Part shown: in pieces, positions 25,252 through 35,373 of the stretch
Layout: each line of letters opens with the position of its first letter
How positions within the stretch are numbered: the first letter of the stretch is position 1
Assembly: GCF_000607165.1 (NCBI RefSeq)
Contig: NZ_JFZG01000003.1
Coordinates: 372,001 to 436,000 of the forward strand
Reading direction: 5' to 3'
DNA length: 64,000 nt
Origin: Ralstonia pickettii
GTDB taxonomy: Bacteria > Pseudomonadota > Gammaproteobacteria > Burkholderiales > Burkholderiaceae
Made by a program: the position numbers and the translations under genes
The notes under the pieces: model-generated
Told to the model about the DNA's origin: nothing
Seen by the model: only the letters and a program-made list of their open reading frames with translations
Databases searched by the model: none

Positions 25252-26268
25252 TTACGCTGTTTTCTTGGCTTCGAGGTGATATTGCGTGACGCGATCCACC
25301 TCGTTCTTTGAACCCAGAACCACCGCCACGCGCTGGTGCAGCTGTTCGGGCTGGATGTCCAGAATGCGTTGCTCGCCGTTGGTGGCCGCGCCGCCGGCCT
25401 GTTCCACCAGGAAGGCCATCGGGTTGGCTTCGTACATCAGGCGCAGCTTGCCGGCCTTGCCGGGCTCGCGCTTGTCCCAGGGGTACATGAAGATGCCGCC
25501 GCGTGTGAGGATGCGATGCACGTCCGCCACCATCGAGGCGATCCAGCGCATGTTGAAGTCCTTGCCGCGCGGGCCTTCCGTGCCAGCCAGACACTCGTCG
25601 ATGTAGCGGCGCACGGGCGGGGCCCAATGGCGCATGTTCGACATGTTGATGGCGAATTCCTTCGTGTCGGCCGGAATCTTCACGTCGCGGCTGGTCAGCA
25701 CGAAGCTGCCAACTTCGCGGTCGAGCGTGAACATGTGCACGCCGTTGCCCACCGTCAATACCAGCGTGGTCTGCGGGCCGTACACAGCGTAGCCCGCGGC
25801 GACCTGCTTGGCGCCCGGCTGAAGGAAATCGGCCTCGGTCACGGCTTGGCCGGCCTGGGGCATGTGCAGCACCGAGAAGATCGTGCCGATCGAGACGTTC
25901 ACGTCGATGTTGGACGAGCCGTCGAGCGGATCGAACAGCAGCAGGTATTCGCCCTTCGGATAACGGTGGGGAATCTCGTAGAACGATTCCATCTCTTCCG
26001 AAGCCATGGCAGCCAGGTTGCCGCCGTATTCGTTGGCTTCGAGCAGGACTTCGTTGGCGATCACGTCCAGCTTCTGCTGGGTTTCGCCTTGCACGTTGCC
26101 GGTGCCGGCCGAGCCGAGCACGCCGGCCAGCGCGCCCTTGTTGATGCTGTGCGAGATCGCCTTGCAGGCGCGCGCCACGACTTCGAGCAGCAGGCGCAGC
26201 TCGGCCGGGATGGTGTTGTGCTCGCGCTGCTCTTCGATCAGGTAGCGGGTGAGGTTGATGCGCTTCAT
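25252..26268 (-). CDS. fbp: Fructose-1,6-bisphosphatase class I
   Basis: A 338-residue class I FBPase that dephosphorylates fructose 1,6-bisphosphate in gluconeogenesis. The metal and phosphate motif [21 protein letters not shown], the MASEEMES metal ligands, and [24 protein letters not shown] are conserved and in order. The ATG at 26268 with TCAGGAGA upstream is clearly the start; the longer open frame lies inside pepN. It lies 46 bases downstream of pepN on the same strand. Confidence 0.96.
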   Translation of the reverse strand: MKRINLTRYLIEEQREHNTIPAELRLLLEVVARACKAISHSINKGALAGVLGSAGTGNVQGETQQKLDVIANEVLLEANEYGGNLAAMASEEMESFYEIPHRYPKGEYLLLFDPLDGSSNIDVNVSIGTIFSVLHMPQAGQAVTEADFLQPGAKQVAAGYAVYGPQTTLVLTVGNGVHMFTLDREVGSFVLTSRDVKIPADTKEFAINMSNMRHWAPPVRRYIDECLAGTEGPRGKDFNMRWIASMVADVHRILTRGGIFMYPWDKREPGKAGKLRLMYEANPMAFLVEQAGGAATNGEQRILDIQPEQLHQRVAVVLGSKNEVDRVTQYHLEAKKTA

Positions 26269-26314
26269 GGGTTCTCCTGAGACGGGCGCGATTTTACGAT
26301 ACAAGCGGTGACAT

Positions 26315-29017
26315 TCAGGCCAACGCCTTGCCGACGATCTCGCGCACATCGCGCGAGAGGCTCGGATGTGCCGCCACGCGCTTGAGCGCGTCCTGCATGG
26401 CGTCGCGCAGCGTGGGCACGTACTTGCGCCAGCGGTCCAGCGCACGTGCCAGACGGGCGGAGACCTGCGGGTTGATGGCGTCGAGCGCGAGCACCTGCTC
26501 GGCCCAGTAGGCATAGCCGGAACCGTCGGCGGCGTGGAACTGCGCGGGGTTGCCCGAGCAGAAGCTGAAGATCAGTGAGCGCGCGCGGTTCGGATTGCGC
26601 AGCGTGAAGGCCGGATGGGCCATCAACGCGCGCACGGTGGCCAGCGTCGGTTTGCCAGCGGCACCTGGCTGCATGGCTTGCAGCGAGAACCACTTGTCGA
26701 TGACGAGCGCATCGTCGGCAAAGCGCGTGTAGAAATCGGCCAGTGCCGCTTCGCGGCCAGGGGCATAGCTGTTGACCATTGCGGAGAGGGCGCCCATGCG
26801 GTCGGTCATGTTGGTGGCGCCGGCATATTGCTGTTCGGCCAGGGCCAGCGCTTCGGGGGCTTCGGTTTCCACCAGATAGCCGAGGGCGATGTTCTTGAGC
26901 GCGCGCTTGCCTGCAGACACAGCATCGGGCGAGTAAGCGCCTTCGGTCTGGTTGTCTTGATAGGCACGCAGCAGCTCCGCGTTGAGCTTTTCTGCCAGCG
27001 TGCGGCGCAGCGTGCGGCGGGCCGCGTGAATGGCAGCCGGATCGGCCACATCCATGCGCTCGGCCAGATAGCCTTCGGCCGGCAGGATCAGCATCTGCTC
27101 GCGGAAGGCCGGATCCAGCGAGGTGTCGGCGACCACGGCACGCAGGGCTTCGACTAGCGCCGGATCAACCACCGGCGCGCGGCCATGCTGGATGTCCGTC
27201 ACCATGCGCAGCAGTGTGTCGGTGGCCAGGCGCTGGCCGGCTTCCCAGCGGTTGAACGGATCTGAATCGTGCGCGAGTTGGAACGTGAGCTGCTCGGTCG
27301 TATAGCCGTATTCAACGATCACCGGCGCCGAGAAATTGCGCAGCAGCGAGGGCAACGGCGCTTCGGCCACATCTTCGAAGACGAAGGTCTGCTTGGTTTC
27401 AGTGAAGTCCAGCACGCGCGTGGTCACCGGCGAGGGTGATGCGGCTTCGCCACGCAAACGCAGCGGCAAATCGTGGCCCTGCTTGTCGATCAGCCCGATC
27501 GCAAACGGAATGTGGAACGGCTGCTTCTGGATGCCGCTGGTGGTCTCGATGCCGACCGGCTCGCAGCGCTGGCGCAGCGTGAGCGTGTAGGTGTGCGTGG
27601 CCGCATCGTGGCGCCCTTCAACGGCCACGACCGGCGTGCCAGCCTGGCTGTACCAGCGGCCAAATTGCGTGAGGTCGCGGCCGTTGGCATCGGCCATGGC
27701 AGCGCGGAAGTCGTCGCAGGTGACAGCCTGGCCATCATGGCGCTGGAAGTACAGGTCCATGCCCTTGCGGAAGCCGTCGCGGCCGAGCAGGGTCTGGTAC
27801 ATGCGCACGACTTCGGCGCCTTTTTCATACACCGTGACGGTGTAGAAGTTGTTGATTTCTTCGTAGCTGTCGGGCCGCACCGGGTGGGCCATCGGCCCTG
27901 CATCTTCCGGAAACTGCGCCTGGCGCAGCACGCGCACGTCTTCGATGCGCTTGACGGCACGGGCGCTGGCCGCAGCGGCTTCGTTACCGGCGGCCGCGGC
28001 CATGTCGGCGGAGAACTCCTGATCGCGGAACACCGTCAGGCCTTCTTTCAGGCTCAGTTGGAACCAGTCGCGGCAAGTGACGCGGTTGCCCGTCCAGTTA
28101 TGGAAGTATTCGTGGCCGACCACCGATTCGATGTTCGCGAAGTCCACATCGGTTGCGGTCTCGGCATTGGCCAGCACGTACTTCGTGTTGAAGATGTTCA
28201 GGCCCTTGTTCTCCATTGCGCCCATGTTGAAGTCGCCCACGGCGACGATCATGAAGCGGTCGAGATCCAGCTCCAGGCCGAAGCGGCGTTCGTCCCAATG
28301 AATCGAGTGGATGAGCGAATCCATTGCGTGGCGGGTCTTGCCGAGGTCTTGCGCTTCCACCCACACCTGCAGCAGCTTCTCTTTGCCGCAGGCCGACCGG
28401 ATGCGTTCTTCAATGCACTCCAGCTTGCCTGCCACCAGGGCAAACAGGTACGACGGCTTTTTGAACGGGTCGTGCCACACGGCTTCATGGCGACCGTCCG
28501 GCAGGTCGCGCTCCGACATGAGGTTGCCGTTGGACAGCAGCACCGGGTAGTCCGCTTTCGATGCGCGCAGCGTGACGGTGTAGACCGTCATCACGTCCGG
28601 GCGGTCGAGGAAGTAGGTGATCTTGCGAAAGCCCTCGGCCTCGCACTGCGTGAAGAAGTTGCCGTTGGAAACGTACAGGCCCATCAGCGAGGAGTTCGCT
28701 GCGGGATTGCAGTAGGTGGTGAGTTCCAGCGTGAAGCTGGTGCCAACATCGGCCGGTACGGCATCGATGGTGAGCGTGTCGCCGGAGGCTTGCAAGCCGG
28801 ACAGCGCTTTGCCGTCGACGGTTGCGCCCGCCAGTTCCAGTCCTTCACCCACCAGCACGAGGGGCTTGCCGGCGTCCGTGCGCGTCATGCGCAAGCGGTT
28901 GACGACGCGGGTGCGCTCGGGCACGAGATCGATCTCCAGGGCCACTTCGTCAATGCGGAAAGCGGGCGCGGTGTAGTCCTTGCGGTAAATCGTGACGGCG
29001 GTATCGGTGCGCAACAT
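26315..29017 (-). CDS. pepN: Aminopeptidase N
   Basis: A 900-residue M1 metallopeptidase that removes N-terminal residues from peptides. It carries the exopeptidase motif [15 protein letters not shown] and the zinc motif [25 protein letters not shown] (HExxH-18-E), then the C-terminal helical DUF3458 domains. Length and [15 protein letters not shown] start match the PepN family. ATG 29017 is chosen because GAGG stands 9 bases ahead; another in-frame ATG at 29026 lies between them. It is followed by fbp on the same strand. Confidence 0.95.
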   Translation of the reverse strand: MLRTDTAVTIYRKDYTAPAFRIDEVALEIDLVPERTRVVNRLRMTRTDAGKPLVLVGEGLELAGATVDGKALSGLQASGDTLTIDAVPADVGTSFTLELTTYCNPAANSSLMGLYVSNGNFFTQCEAEGFRKITYFLDRPDVMTVYTVTLRASKADYPVLLSNGNLMSERDLPDGRHEAVWHDPFKKPSYLFALVAGKLECIEERIRSACGKEKLLQVWVEAQDLGKTRHAMDSLIHSIHWDERRFGLELDLDRFMIVAVGDFNMGAMENKGLNIFNTKYVLANAETATDVDFANIESVVGHEYFHNWTGNRVTCRDWFQLSLKEGLTVFRDQEFSADMAAAAGNEAAAASARAVKRIEDVRVLRQAQFPEDAGPMAHPVRPDSYEEINNFYTVTVYEKGAEVVRMYQTLLGRDGFRKGMDLYFQRHDGQAVTCDDFRAAMADANGRDLTQFGRWYSQAGTPVVAVEGRHDAATHTYTLTLRQRCEPVGIETTSGIQKQPFHIPFAIGLIDKQGHDLPLRLRGEAASPSPVTTRVLDFTETKQTFVFEDVAEAPLPSLLRNFSAPVIVEYGYTTEQLTFQLAHDSDPFNRWEAGQRLATDTLLRMVTDIQHGRAPVVDPALVEALRAVVADTSLDPAFREQMLILPAEGYLAERMDVADPAAIHAARRTLRRTLAEKLNAELLRAYQDNQTEGAYSPDAVSAGKRALKNIALGYLVETEAPEALALAEQQYAGATNMTDRMGALSAMVNSYAPGREAALADFYTRFADDALVIDKWFSLQAMQPGAAGKPTLATVRALMAHPAFTLRNPNRARSLIFSFCSGNPAQFHAADGSGYAYWAEQVLALDAINPQVSARLARALDRWRKYVPTLRDAMQDALKRVAAHPSLSRDVREIVGKALA

Positions 29018-29172
29018 CGGTAACATCCTCGTAGCGGTACGCAAAAGGCCATTGTACTCAGGCCCTTGGCGGGAATCTTCCGCGCGGGGCGTCACTCTGA
29101 GTAACAGAGCGCGCGCAGCCCCGCTTCCGGGGCCCGCGACCATCTGTCTGATTGAGAGTAGGGGGATTTTCT

Positions 29173-29841
29173 ATGTGGAAATGGATCAAGACATCGGGCG
29201 TCTGGCCGATGGCCGGCGCGCTGATGGCGGCCAGCCTGCTGGCGGGCTGCGCGAGCACCGTCACGAGCCAGGTGACGGCGTTCCGGCAACCCGGCTGGAC
29301 CGACCACCCGCCGCGCACCTATGCCTTCGAGCACACTGCAGCGCAGCAAAATGATCTCGAACGCCAGACCTACGAGGCCTGGACATCAGACCAATTGGCC
29401 GCCCACGGCTTTACCAGCGTGCCGCGTGCCAGCGCACGCTATCTGGTTCGCCTGGACTACTCGACCGCCACGCAGCTCGTGCAGGTGCGCCAGCCTGTGT
29501 ACCCGGATCCGTATTGGGGCCCAGGGCCCTGGGGGCCATGGCGCAGTCCTTGGGGGCCCTGGGGTCCGTGGGGGCCGCAATACGTGGATACCAACGTGCA
29601 GGTGCCGTTCTATGCCTATCACGTGGAAATTGACGAGGCAGCCACCGGCAAGCGCGTGTATCAGGTGACGGCGCAAACGCAGGGTGGGGATGGATCGCTG
29701 ACGGCTGTGATGCCCTATCTGGTACGCAGCGCATTTGCCAATTTTCCGGCGCCGAACGCGCAGCCCATCCTCGTAGAGCTGCCCATTGATCCATCGGTGA
29801 AACCGGCGGCGAAACCCGCATCCGGGCCGGCACCCAAGTAG
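29173..29841 (+). CDS. DUF4136-like lipoprotein with Trp-Gly-Pro repeat
   Basis: A 222-residue predicted outer-membrane lipoprotein. The signal ends in LLAGC, a lipobox at residue ~27. The body resembles DUF4136 proteins (RTYAFEH..., RYLVRLDYSTATQLV, YHVEIDEAATGKRVYQVTAQTQGGDGSL). A central insert of repeated Gly-Pro-Trp (roughly residues 117-136) is unusual. The C-terminus is Pro/Ala/Lys-rich. Function is unknown. ATG 29173 is chosen because it directly precedes the signal peptide; it has no strong ribosome site. Confidence 0.82.
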   Translation: MWKWIKTSGVWPMAGALMAASLLAGCASTVTSQVTAFRQPGWTDHPPRTYAFEHTAAQQNDLERQTYEAWTSDQLAAHGFTSVPRASARYLVRLDYSTATQLVQVRQPVYPDPYWGPGPWGPWRSPWGPWGPWGPQYVDTNVQVPFYAYHVEIDEAATGKRVYQVTAQTQGGDGSLTAVMPYLVRSAFANFPAPNAQPILVELPIDPSVKPAAKPASGPAPK

Positions 29842-30136
29842 TGCGCCAGGGTGGGTTTTGGCCGGCGGTCTACGTTAGAATGCATGACCTAATCTGTAGG
29901 CCGCCAGCCGTATCCCGCTTGAGCGTTGTCACTTCATCCCGTCCCGCGCCGACCGCCACCCCTGGCCGGCGCTGCCTCCGCCCCGTCGCTACCCTCCTGA
30001 CGGTGCTCCACAACGCGTGCGGCCTCGCTCCCGGTTTCCCTCTGTTCCCACTGTTTTTCGCCACTTCGTCTCAGGGAGTTTCCGCCTGAGCGCACGGGCG
30101 CCTCATCTGCGGAACTCTCCATCAGGATTCATTGCT

Positions 30137-32458
30137 ATGAACGACAAGCTTCACGACGCCTCGCCGGATTCCCAAGACCAAGGCGCCGAGGCCGAGCTGC
30201 GCCGCGCCGCGTTTGAATATCACCGCGCTCCGACGCGCGGCAAGATTGAGGTGCGCCCGACCAAGGCGCTGATCAACCAGCGCGACCTGTCGCTGGCGTA
30301 TTCGCCGGGCGTGGCGTATCCGTGTACGGCCATTGAACAAGACCCGTCGCTGGCGGCGGAATACACCTCGCGCGGCAACCTCGTCGGCGTGATCACCAAC
30401 GGCACCGCGGTGCTGGGCCTGGGCGACATCGGGCCGCTGGCCAGCAAGCCGGTAATGGAAGGCAAGGGCTGCCTGTTCAAGAAATTTGCCGGCGTCGATG
30501 TGTTCGATATCGAACTGGCCGAACGCGATCCGGACAAGCTGGTCGACATCATTGCCTCGCTGGAGCCGACGCTGGGCGGGATCAACCTTGAAGACATCAA
30601 GGCGCCGGAGTGCTTCTACATCGAGCAGAAGCTGCGTGACCGCCTGAACATTCCCGTTTTTCACGATGACCAGCACGGCACGGCGATCATCTCGTCGGCG
30701 GCGCTGCTCAACGGCCTGAAGGTTGTCGGCAAGGACATCGGCAGCGTAAAGGTGGCCGTGTCGGGCGCGGGTGCCGCGGCCATCGCCTGCCTGGACGTGA
30801 TGGTGGGCCTGGGCGTCAAGCGCGAGAACGTCTACGTGGTCGATTCGAAGGGCGTGATCTACGTCGGCCGCGACGCCAAGATGGAGCCGAACAAGGCGCG
30901 CTACGCGCAAGACACGTCGGCCCGTACGCTGGCCGACATCGTTCGCGATGCAGACGTGTTCCTGGGCTGCTCGGCCGCCGGCGTGCTGACTGCCGACATG
31001 GTCAAGACCATGGCTCCGAAGCCCATCATTTTGGCGCTGGCCAACCCCGAGCCGGAAATCCGCCCGGAAGTGGCCAAGGCCGCGCGCCCGGACTGCATTA
31101 TCGCTACGGGCCGTTCGGATTACCCGAACCAGGTCAACAACGTGCTGTGCTTCCCGTACATCTTCCGTGGTGCGCTCGACTGTGGCGCCACCAAGATCAC
31201 GGAAGAGATGAAGCTGGCATGCGTGAAGGCCATTGCTGAGCTGACGGAAGCCGAAACGAACGATGCGGTAGCCCAGGCTTACGCGGGCCAGGACCTGACC
31301 TTCGGCCCGGATTACATCATCCCGAAGCCGTTCGATTCGCGTCTGATCGAGAAGATCGCGCCGGCCGTCGCAAAGGCCGCGGAAGAGTCCGGCGTGGCTA
31401 CGCGCCCGATCAAGGATCTGGATGCCTATCGCGCCCAGCTGAGCGACTTCGTGTACCACACCGGCCTGACCATGCGCCCGGTGTTCTCGGCTGCCAAGGC
31501 CAACCCGAAGCGCGTCGTGTACGCCGAAGGTGAAGAAGAGCGCGTGCTGCGCGCCGTGCAGACGGTGGTGGACGAAGGCTTGGCCAAGCCGATCCTGATC
31601 GGCCGTCCGCACGTGATTGAAATGCGTATCCAGAAGGCGGGCTTGCGTCTGAAGCCGGGCGTGCACTTCGAACTGGTGGACCCGGAAGACGACCGCCGCT
31701 ATCACCAGTACCACACCGCTTACCACGAGCTGATGGGCCGCAACGGCGTGACGCCGGACATGGCGAAGTCGGCGCTGCGCCGTTCGAACACGCTGATCGG
31801 TGCACTGCTGGTGCGTCTGGGTGATGCCGATGCGCTGCTGTGCGGCACGGTTGGCCGCTTTGATGCCCACCTGGAACACGTGCGCGACGTGATCGGCCTG
31901 GCCCCGAACGCCAAGGTGTTCGCGGCCATGAACGGCCTGATGCTGGAGAAGCACACGCTGTTCATCACCGACACGTTCGTCAACGAGATGCCGAGCGCGG
32001 AAGAGCTGGCCGACATCACCAAGCTGGCAGCAGAAGAGGTGCGCCGTTTCGGCCAGGAGCCGAAGGTGGCGATGCTGTCGCACTCGATGTTCGGGTCGTC
32101 GAAGAACGCATCGGCTCGCCGCATGCGCGCTGCGTATGACCTGCTGAAGACCGAAGCGCCGGATCTGCAGGTGGAAGGCGAGATCCAGGGTGACGCGGCG
32201 TTGTCGGAAGACATTCGCCACCACTTCCTGCCGAAGAGCGCCTTCTCGGGCAGCGCAAACCTGCTGGTGATGCCGTCGCTCGATGCTGCCAACATCGCGT
32301 TCAACCTGCTCAAGATCACGGGCGGGCAGGGCGTGACGGTCGGCCCGATCCTGCTGGGCGCCGCCAAGCCGGTGCACATTCTGAACCCGTCGGCCACATC
32401 GCGTCGCATCGTCAACATGACGGCGCTGGCTGTGGCGGATGTGTCGGCTACGCGTTGA
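30137..32458 (+). CDS. maeB: NADP-dependent malic enzyme with phosphotransacetylase-like domain
   Basis: A 773-residue MaeB-type malic enzyme: malate + NADP to pyruvate, CO2 and NADPH. The N-terminal malic domain has YSPGVAYPC, the catalytic [23 protein letters not shown], and the NAD(P) fold [19 protein letters not shown]. The C-terminal ~330 residues (from about [24 protein letters not shown]) form a phosphate-acetyl/butyryltransferase-like domain that in this family is regulatory. The start [13 protein letters not shown] has AGGA upstream. The 295 bases before it hold no gene. A strong bidirectional terminator follows. Confidence 0.95.
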   Translation: MNDKLHDASPDSQDQGAEAELRRAAFEYHRAPTRGKIEVRPTKALINQRDLSLAYSPGVAYPCTAIEQDPSLAAEYTSRGNLVGVITNGTAVLGLGDIGPLASKPVMEGKGCLFKKFAGVDVFDIELAERDPDKLVDIIASLEPTLGGINLEDIKAPECFYIEQKLRDRLNIPVFHDDQHGTAIISSAALLNGLKVVGKDIGSVKVAVSGAGAAAIACLDVMVGLGVKRENVYVVDSKGVIYVGRDAKMEPNKARYAQDTSARTLADIVRDADVFLGCSAAGVLTADMVKTMAPKPIILALANPEPEIRPEVAKAARPDCIIATGRSDYPNQVNNVLCFPYIFRGALDCGATKITEEMKLACVKAIAELTEAETNDAVAQAYAGQDLTFGPDYIIPKPFDSRLIEKIAPAVAKAAEESGVATRPIKDLDAYRAQLSDFVYHTGLTMRPVFSAAKANPKRVVYAEGEEERVLRAVQTVVDEGLAKPILIGRPHVIEMRIQKAGLRLKPGVHFELVDPEDDRRYHQYHTAYHELMGRNGVTPDMAKSALRRSNTLIGALLVRLGDADALLCGTVGRFDAHLEHVRDVIGLAPNAKVFAAMNGLMLEKHTLFITDTFVNEMPSAEELADITKLAAEEVRRFGQEPKVAMLSHSMFGSSKNASARRMRAAYDLLKTEAPDLQVEGEIQGDAALSEDIRHHFLPKSAFSGSANLLVMPSLDAANIAFNLLKITGGQGVTVGPILLGAAKPVHILNPSATSRRIVNMTALAVADVSATR

Positions 32459-32504
32459 TCGGTTGATCCGACCATTGGGCCGCTGAACGTTGGCGGTCCA
32501 AAAG

Positions 32505-32541
32505 AAAACGGCGCCTGGGGAAAGTCCAGGCGCCGTTTTTC
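32505..32541. terminator. Bidirectional rho-independent terminator
   Basis: A perfect 14-bp stem AAAACGGCGCCTGG/CCAGGCGCCGTTTT with a 7-base loop and a T-run sits between the convergent maeB and porin genes and can serve both. Confidence 0.92.
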
Positions 32542-32556
32542 TTTGCTGCCGACTAC

Positions 32557-33627
32557 TTAGAACTTCGCGCGGATGCCCACGCCGAAGGTGTCTGCCGAGC
32601 TGAGGTTCGTTACCTTGTCGCGCATGTACGCGGCGTACACATCGGTGCGCTTGGACAGCGAGTAGTCGTAGCCGACTGCCCACGTGTTGCGCTTCACGTC
32701 AGCCGCACCCGAGGTCTTCGTGTACGCGTACGACGCCAGGATGCTACCCGGGCCCACCGGCACCGACACGCCCAGTTGGCCACCGTTGCTCTTCGCATCG
32801 CCCGTGCTGATGGCGTTCTTGATGTACTGGTATTGGCCGTACACCTTGGCCACGCCAAAGTCGTACGTGGCACCCAACTGCGCGGCCGTCTGGCGCGAGA
32901 AGCCTGCCACCAGCGCGTTCAGGTCACCCGGAGCGGAGTCGAAGCGCACTTGCTGGAAGGCTGCCGTGGCCGCGAAGTTGCCATGGAAGTACAGGAAGTT
33001 GCCGCCCCACTTGTTCTGGCCGTTGTGGCCGGCTTGCTCGCCCGCGCCGTAGATGAAGTTGGCGGTCAGACCGTTGAAGTCCGGCGTCGAGTACATGATC
33101 GAGTTGTTCCAGCCCGAATCACCCACCAGACCCGAGATGCCGCCAGGGCCGCTCAGGCCGTTGCCGAGGTACGTGTGGAACACCATCGGCGAGAACGTGT
33201 AAGAATCGATGAACGGGTTGAACAGGATCGTCGAGACAAAGTACGGCGGCGTCAGGCGGCCGAGCTTGATCGAGCCCCAGGTATTCGATTGCAGGCCCAC
33301 GAACGAGTTGCGGGCGAAGAACGTATCGCCGTCAAAACGGCCGGACTTGCCGGTGTCCGGGCGGAAGAATGCTTCCAGCGTGAAGATGGCCTTCAGGCCG
33401 TTGCCCAGATCTTCGCTGCCCTTCATGCCCCAGTACGACGTCGACATACCGCCCGAGTTGACGCCCCAGGCGCGATCCGATGCGCCCAGGCTCTTGGTGG
33501 CGCCCGCCCAGGCATCCACCTGGCCGTACAACGTGACGGACGATTGCGCTTGCGCACCGGCACTTGCTGCCCCCAGTGCCGATGCCACTGCCAGCGCGGC
33601 CACGCCACGCTTGAATTTCGACTGCAT
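32557..33627 (-). CDS. Gram-negative porin (OmpC-like)
   Basis: A 356-residue outer-membrane porin. A Sec signal ends at AGAQA, mature SSVTLYGQVDAW begins the first strand, and the C-terminal Phe (GVGIRAKF) is the expected assembly signal. The 16-stranded pattern and loop-3 region around GWNNSIMYSTPDF resemble betaproteobacterial general porins. An AAGGAGG site stands right before the ATG. It sits between maeB and the purine cluster; whether it carries purines or urate is unknown. Confidence 0.9.
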   Translation of the reverse strand: MQSKFKRGVAALAVASALGAASAGAQAQSSVTLYGQVDAWAGATKSLGASDRAWGVNSGGMSTSYWGMKGSEDLGNGLKAIFTLEAFFRPDTGKSGRFDGDTFFARNSFVGLQSNTWGSIKLGRLTPPYFVSTILFNPFIDSYTFSPMVFHTYLGNGLSGPGGISGLVGDSGWNNSIMYSTPDFNGLTANFIYGAGEQAGHNGQNKWGGNFLYFHGNFAATAAFQQVRFDSAPGDLNALVAGFSRQTAAQLGATYDFGVAKVYGQYQYIKNAISTGDAKSNGGQLGVSVPVGPGSILASYAYTKTSGAADVKRNTWAVGYDYSLSKRTDVYAAYMRDKVTNLSSADTFGVGIRAKF

Positions 33628-33778
33628 TGCTACCTCCTTTGTTGTTGAAGATCACTGCGGGTTGCGCCGCATTCTTTGATGCGGTCACAGGCCGGCTGGT
33701 CAGGCTCCATGCCGATCGGTGTCCCATGCCCCATGACACCGCGCCCACAGCGTTGTTTTTGCTGATGAACCTGAAAAA

Positions 33779-34303
33779 TCAGTTTGCTGCGATCAAATCG
33801 GTCAGGCGGAAGCCCGCGATGCGATGAATCTGTTCGAGCGACGTACGCAGCTCGGTATCGCGGTCGTTCTCAACGCGCTTGCTGAAGTTCTCGATGATTC
33901 CGTGGCGGTCATAGCCGCGCACTGCCAGGATGTATGGGAAGCCGAATTTCTCGTTGTACTGGGCGTTGAGCGCCTGCAGGCGCGCAAACTCTTCCGGCGT
34001 GCACAGGTTCAAGCCCGCGCCGCTTTGTTCGCGCGTCGACTCGGCGGTCAGTTCACCGCGCACGGCAGCCTTGCCGGCCAGCTCCGGGTGGGCGCGCACG
34101 AGCTTGAGCTGAGGCTCAATGCCTGCGGTATCCACGGCATTGCGCATGGCGGCTGCGAGTGCCTCGGCCGAAGCAAACGGGCGCTGCGTGGCGGCCTGTT
34201 CAGCAACCCACGGCGAGTGCTCGTAGATGCCACCCAGGACTTGCACGAACTGCGGTGCGTCCATGCCGTTGAGTTGCGAGAGGGTGTAGGTGGTCTGGCT
34301 CAT
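33779..34303 (-). CDS. uraD: OHCU decarboxylase
   Basis: A 174-residue 2-oxo-4-hydroxy-4-carboxy-5-ureidoimidazoline decarboxylase, which makes S-allantoin, the last step from urate. The family's VRAHPELAGK catalytic-His region, ESTREQSGAGL, NAQYNEKFGFPYILAVRGYDRHGIIENF and the C-terminal helices are all present. It overlaps the puuE stop by four bases (ATGA), so the two are translated together. It belongs to the purine-catabolism cluster. Confidence 0.93.
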   Translation of the reverse strand: MSQTTYTLSQLNGMDAPQFVQVLGGIYEHSPWVAEQAATQRPFASAEALAAAMRNAVDTAGIEPQLKLVRAHPELAGKAAVRGELTAESTREQSGAGLNLCTPEEFARLQALNAQYNEKFGFPYILAVRGYDRHGIIENFSKRVENDRDTELRTSLEQIHRIAGFRLTDLIAAN

Positions 34304-35262
34304 GCTGCGGTGCTCAAAACGGGTTGCTTTTCATACGGATGGTTCTGGATCCAGTGTTGCGCGATGTCGATGCGCCGGCAGATCCACACCTTGTCGTGCG
34401 ATTGCACGTAGTCAAGGAAACGCTGCAGCGCACGGAAACGCCCCGGGCGGCCCAGCAGACGGCAGTGCATGCCGATCGAGAGCATCTTCGGCTGTGCGAG
34501 CCCGTTGGGATCGCCTTCTTCGTACAGCACGTCGAAGGCGTCCTTCAGGTACTGGTAGAAGTGGTCTGCCGTGTTGAAGCCTTGCGGGCTGGCGAAGCGC
34601 ATGTCGTTGGTGTCCAGCGTGTACGGCACCACCAGGTGCGGCTTGCTCTCGCCCGACGAGGTCTGCACTTCGGTCCAGAAGGGCAGGTCGTCACCGTAGT
34701 AGTCGGCGTCGTAGGCGAAGCCGCCGTGCTCGACCACTAGGCGGCGCGTGTTGGGGCTGTCGCGGCCGGTGTACCAGCCAAGCGGCGCATTGCCGGTCAG
34801 CTCGCGGATGATCTCGACGCCGATGCGCATGTGCTCGCGCTCGGTGGCTTCGTCGATGTTCTGATAGTGGATCCAGCGCCAGCCGTGGCAGGCGATTTCG
34901 TGGCCCAGGTCAACGAAGGCTTGGGTCAGGTCCGGATGGCGCTGCAGGGCCATCGACACACCGAAGATCGTCAGCGGCAGGCCGCGCTTTTCAAACTCGC
35001 GCAGGATGCGCCAAACGCCTGCACGCGAGCCGTATTCGTAGATGCCCTCCATGCTCATGTGGCGGTCCGGGTAGGCCGCAGCGCCAATGATCTCAGAGAG
35101 GAACTGCTCGGAGCCGGCGTCGCCGTGCAAGACGCAGTTTTCACCGCCCTCTTCGTAGTTGAGGACGAACTGCAGTGCTACGCGCGCGCCGCCCGGCCAA
35201 TTGGCGTTGGGCGGGTTCTTGCCGTAACCGATGAGATCGCGCGGATAGTTATTGTTTGTCAT
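34300..35262 (-). CDS. puuE: Allantoinase PuuE
   Basis: A 320-residue polysaccharide-deacetylase-fold allantoinase that converts allantoin to allantoate. The PuuE start NNYPRDLIGYGKNPPNANWPGGARVALQFVLNYEEGGENCVLHGD, the CHGWRWIHYQ segment, and GMHCRLLGRPGR at the C-terminus are diagnostic. MTNNNYP at 35262 is the best start; a start 27 bases upstream is possible. Its stop overlaps uraD. The zinc-binding pattern differs from the classic AllB amidohydrolase, as expected of PuuE. Confidence 0.92.
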   Translation of the reverse strand: MTNNNYPRDLIGYGKNPPNANWPGGARVALQFVLNYEEGGENCVLHGDAGSEQFLSEIIGAAAYPDRHMSMEGIYEYGSRAGVWRILREFEKRGLPLTIFGVSMALQRHPDLTQAFVDLGHEIACHGWRWIHYQNIDEATEREHMRIGVEIIRELTGNAPLGWYTGRDSPNTRRLVVEHGGFAYDADYYGDDLPFWTEVQTSSGESKPHLVVPYTLDTNDMRFASPQGFNTADHFYQYLKDAFDVLYEEGDPNGLAQPKMLSIGMHCRLLGRPGRFRALQRFLDYVQSHDKVWICRRIDIAQHWIQNHPYEKQPVLSTAA

Positions 35263-35373
35263 GGTTTTTTCATGTCGAGGAGACTTCATACAACACCGGC
35301 CAGACAGTGGAATGCGGCTTTCCAAATTCACGACATCACAGCGGCGTCATGAACAAGACAAAGCGCCATCGCG

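Noticed and set aside
30122..32683. 853-residue open frame antisense to maeB
   Set aside because: A shadow frame of a GC-rich gene: the protein is His/Arg/Val-rich, resembles no family and overlaps maeB completely.
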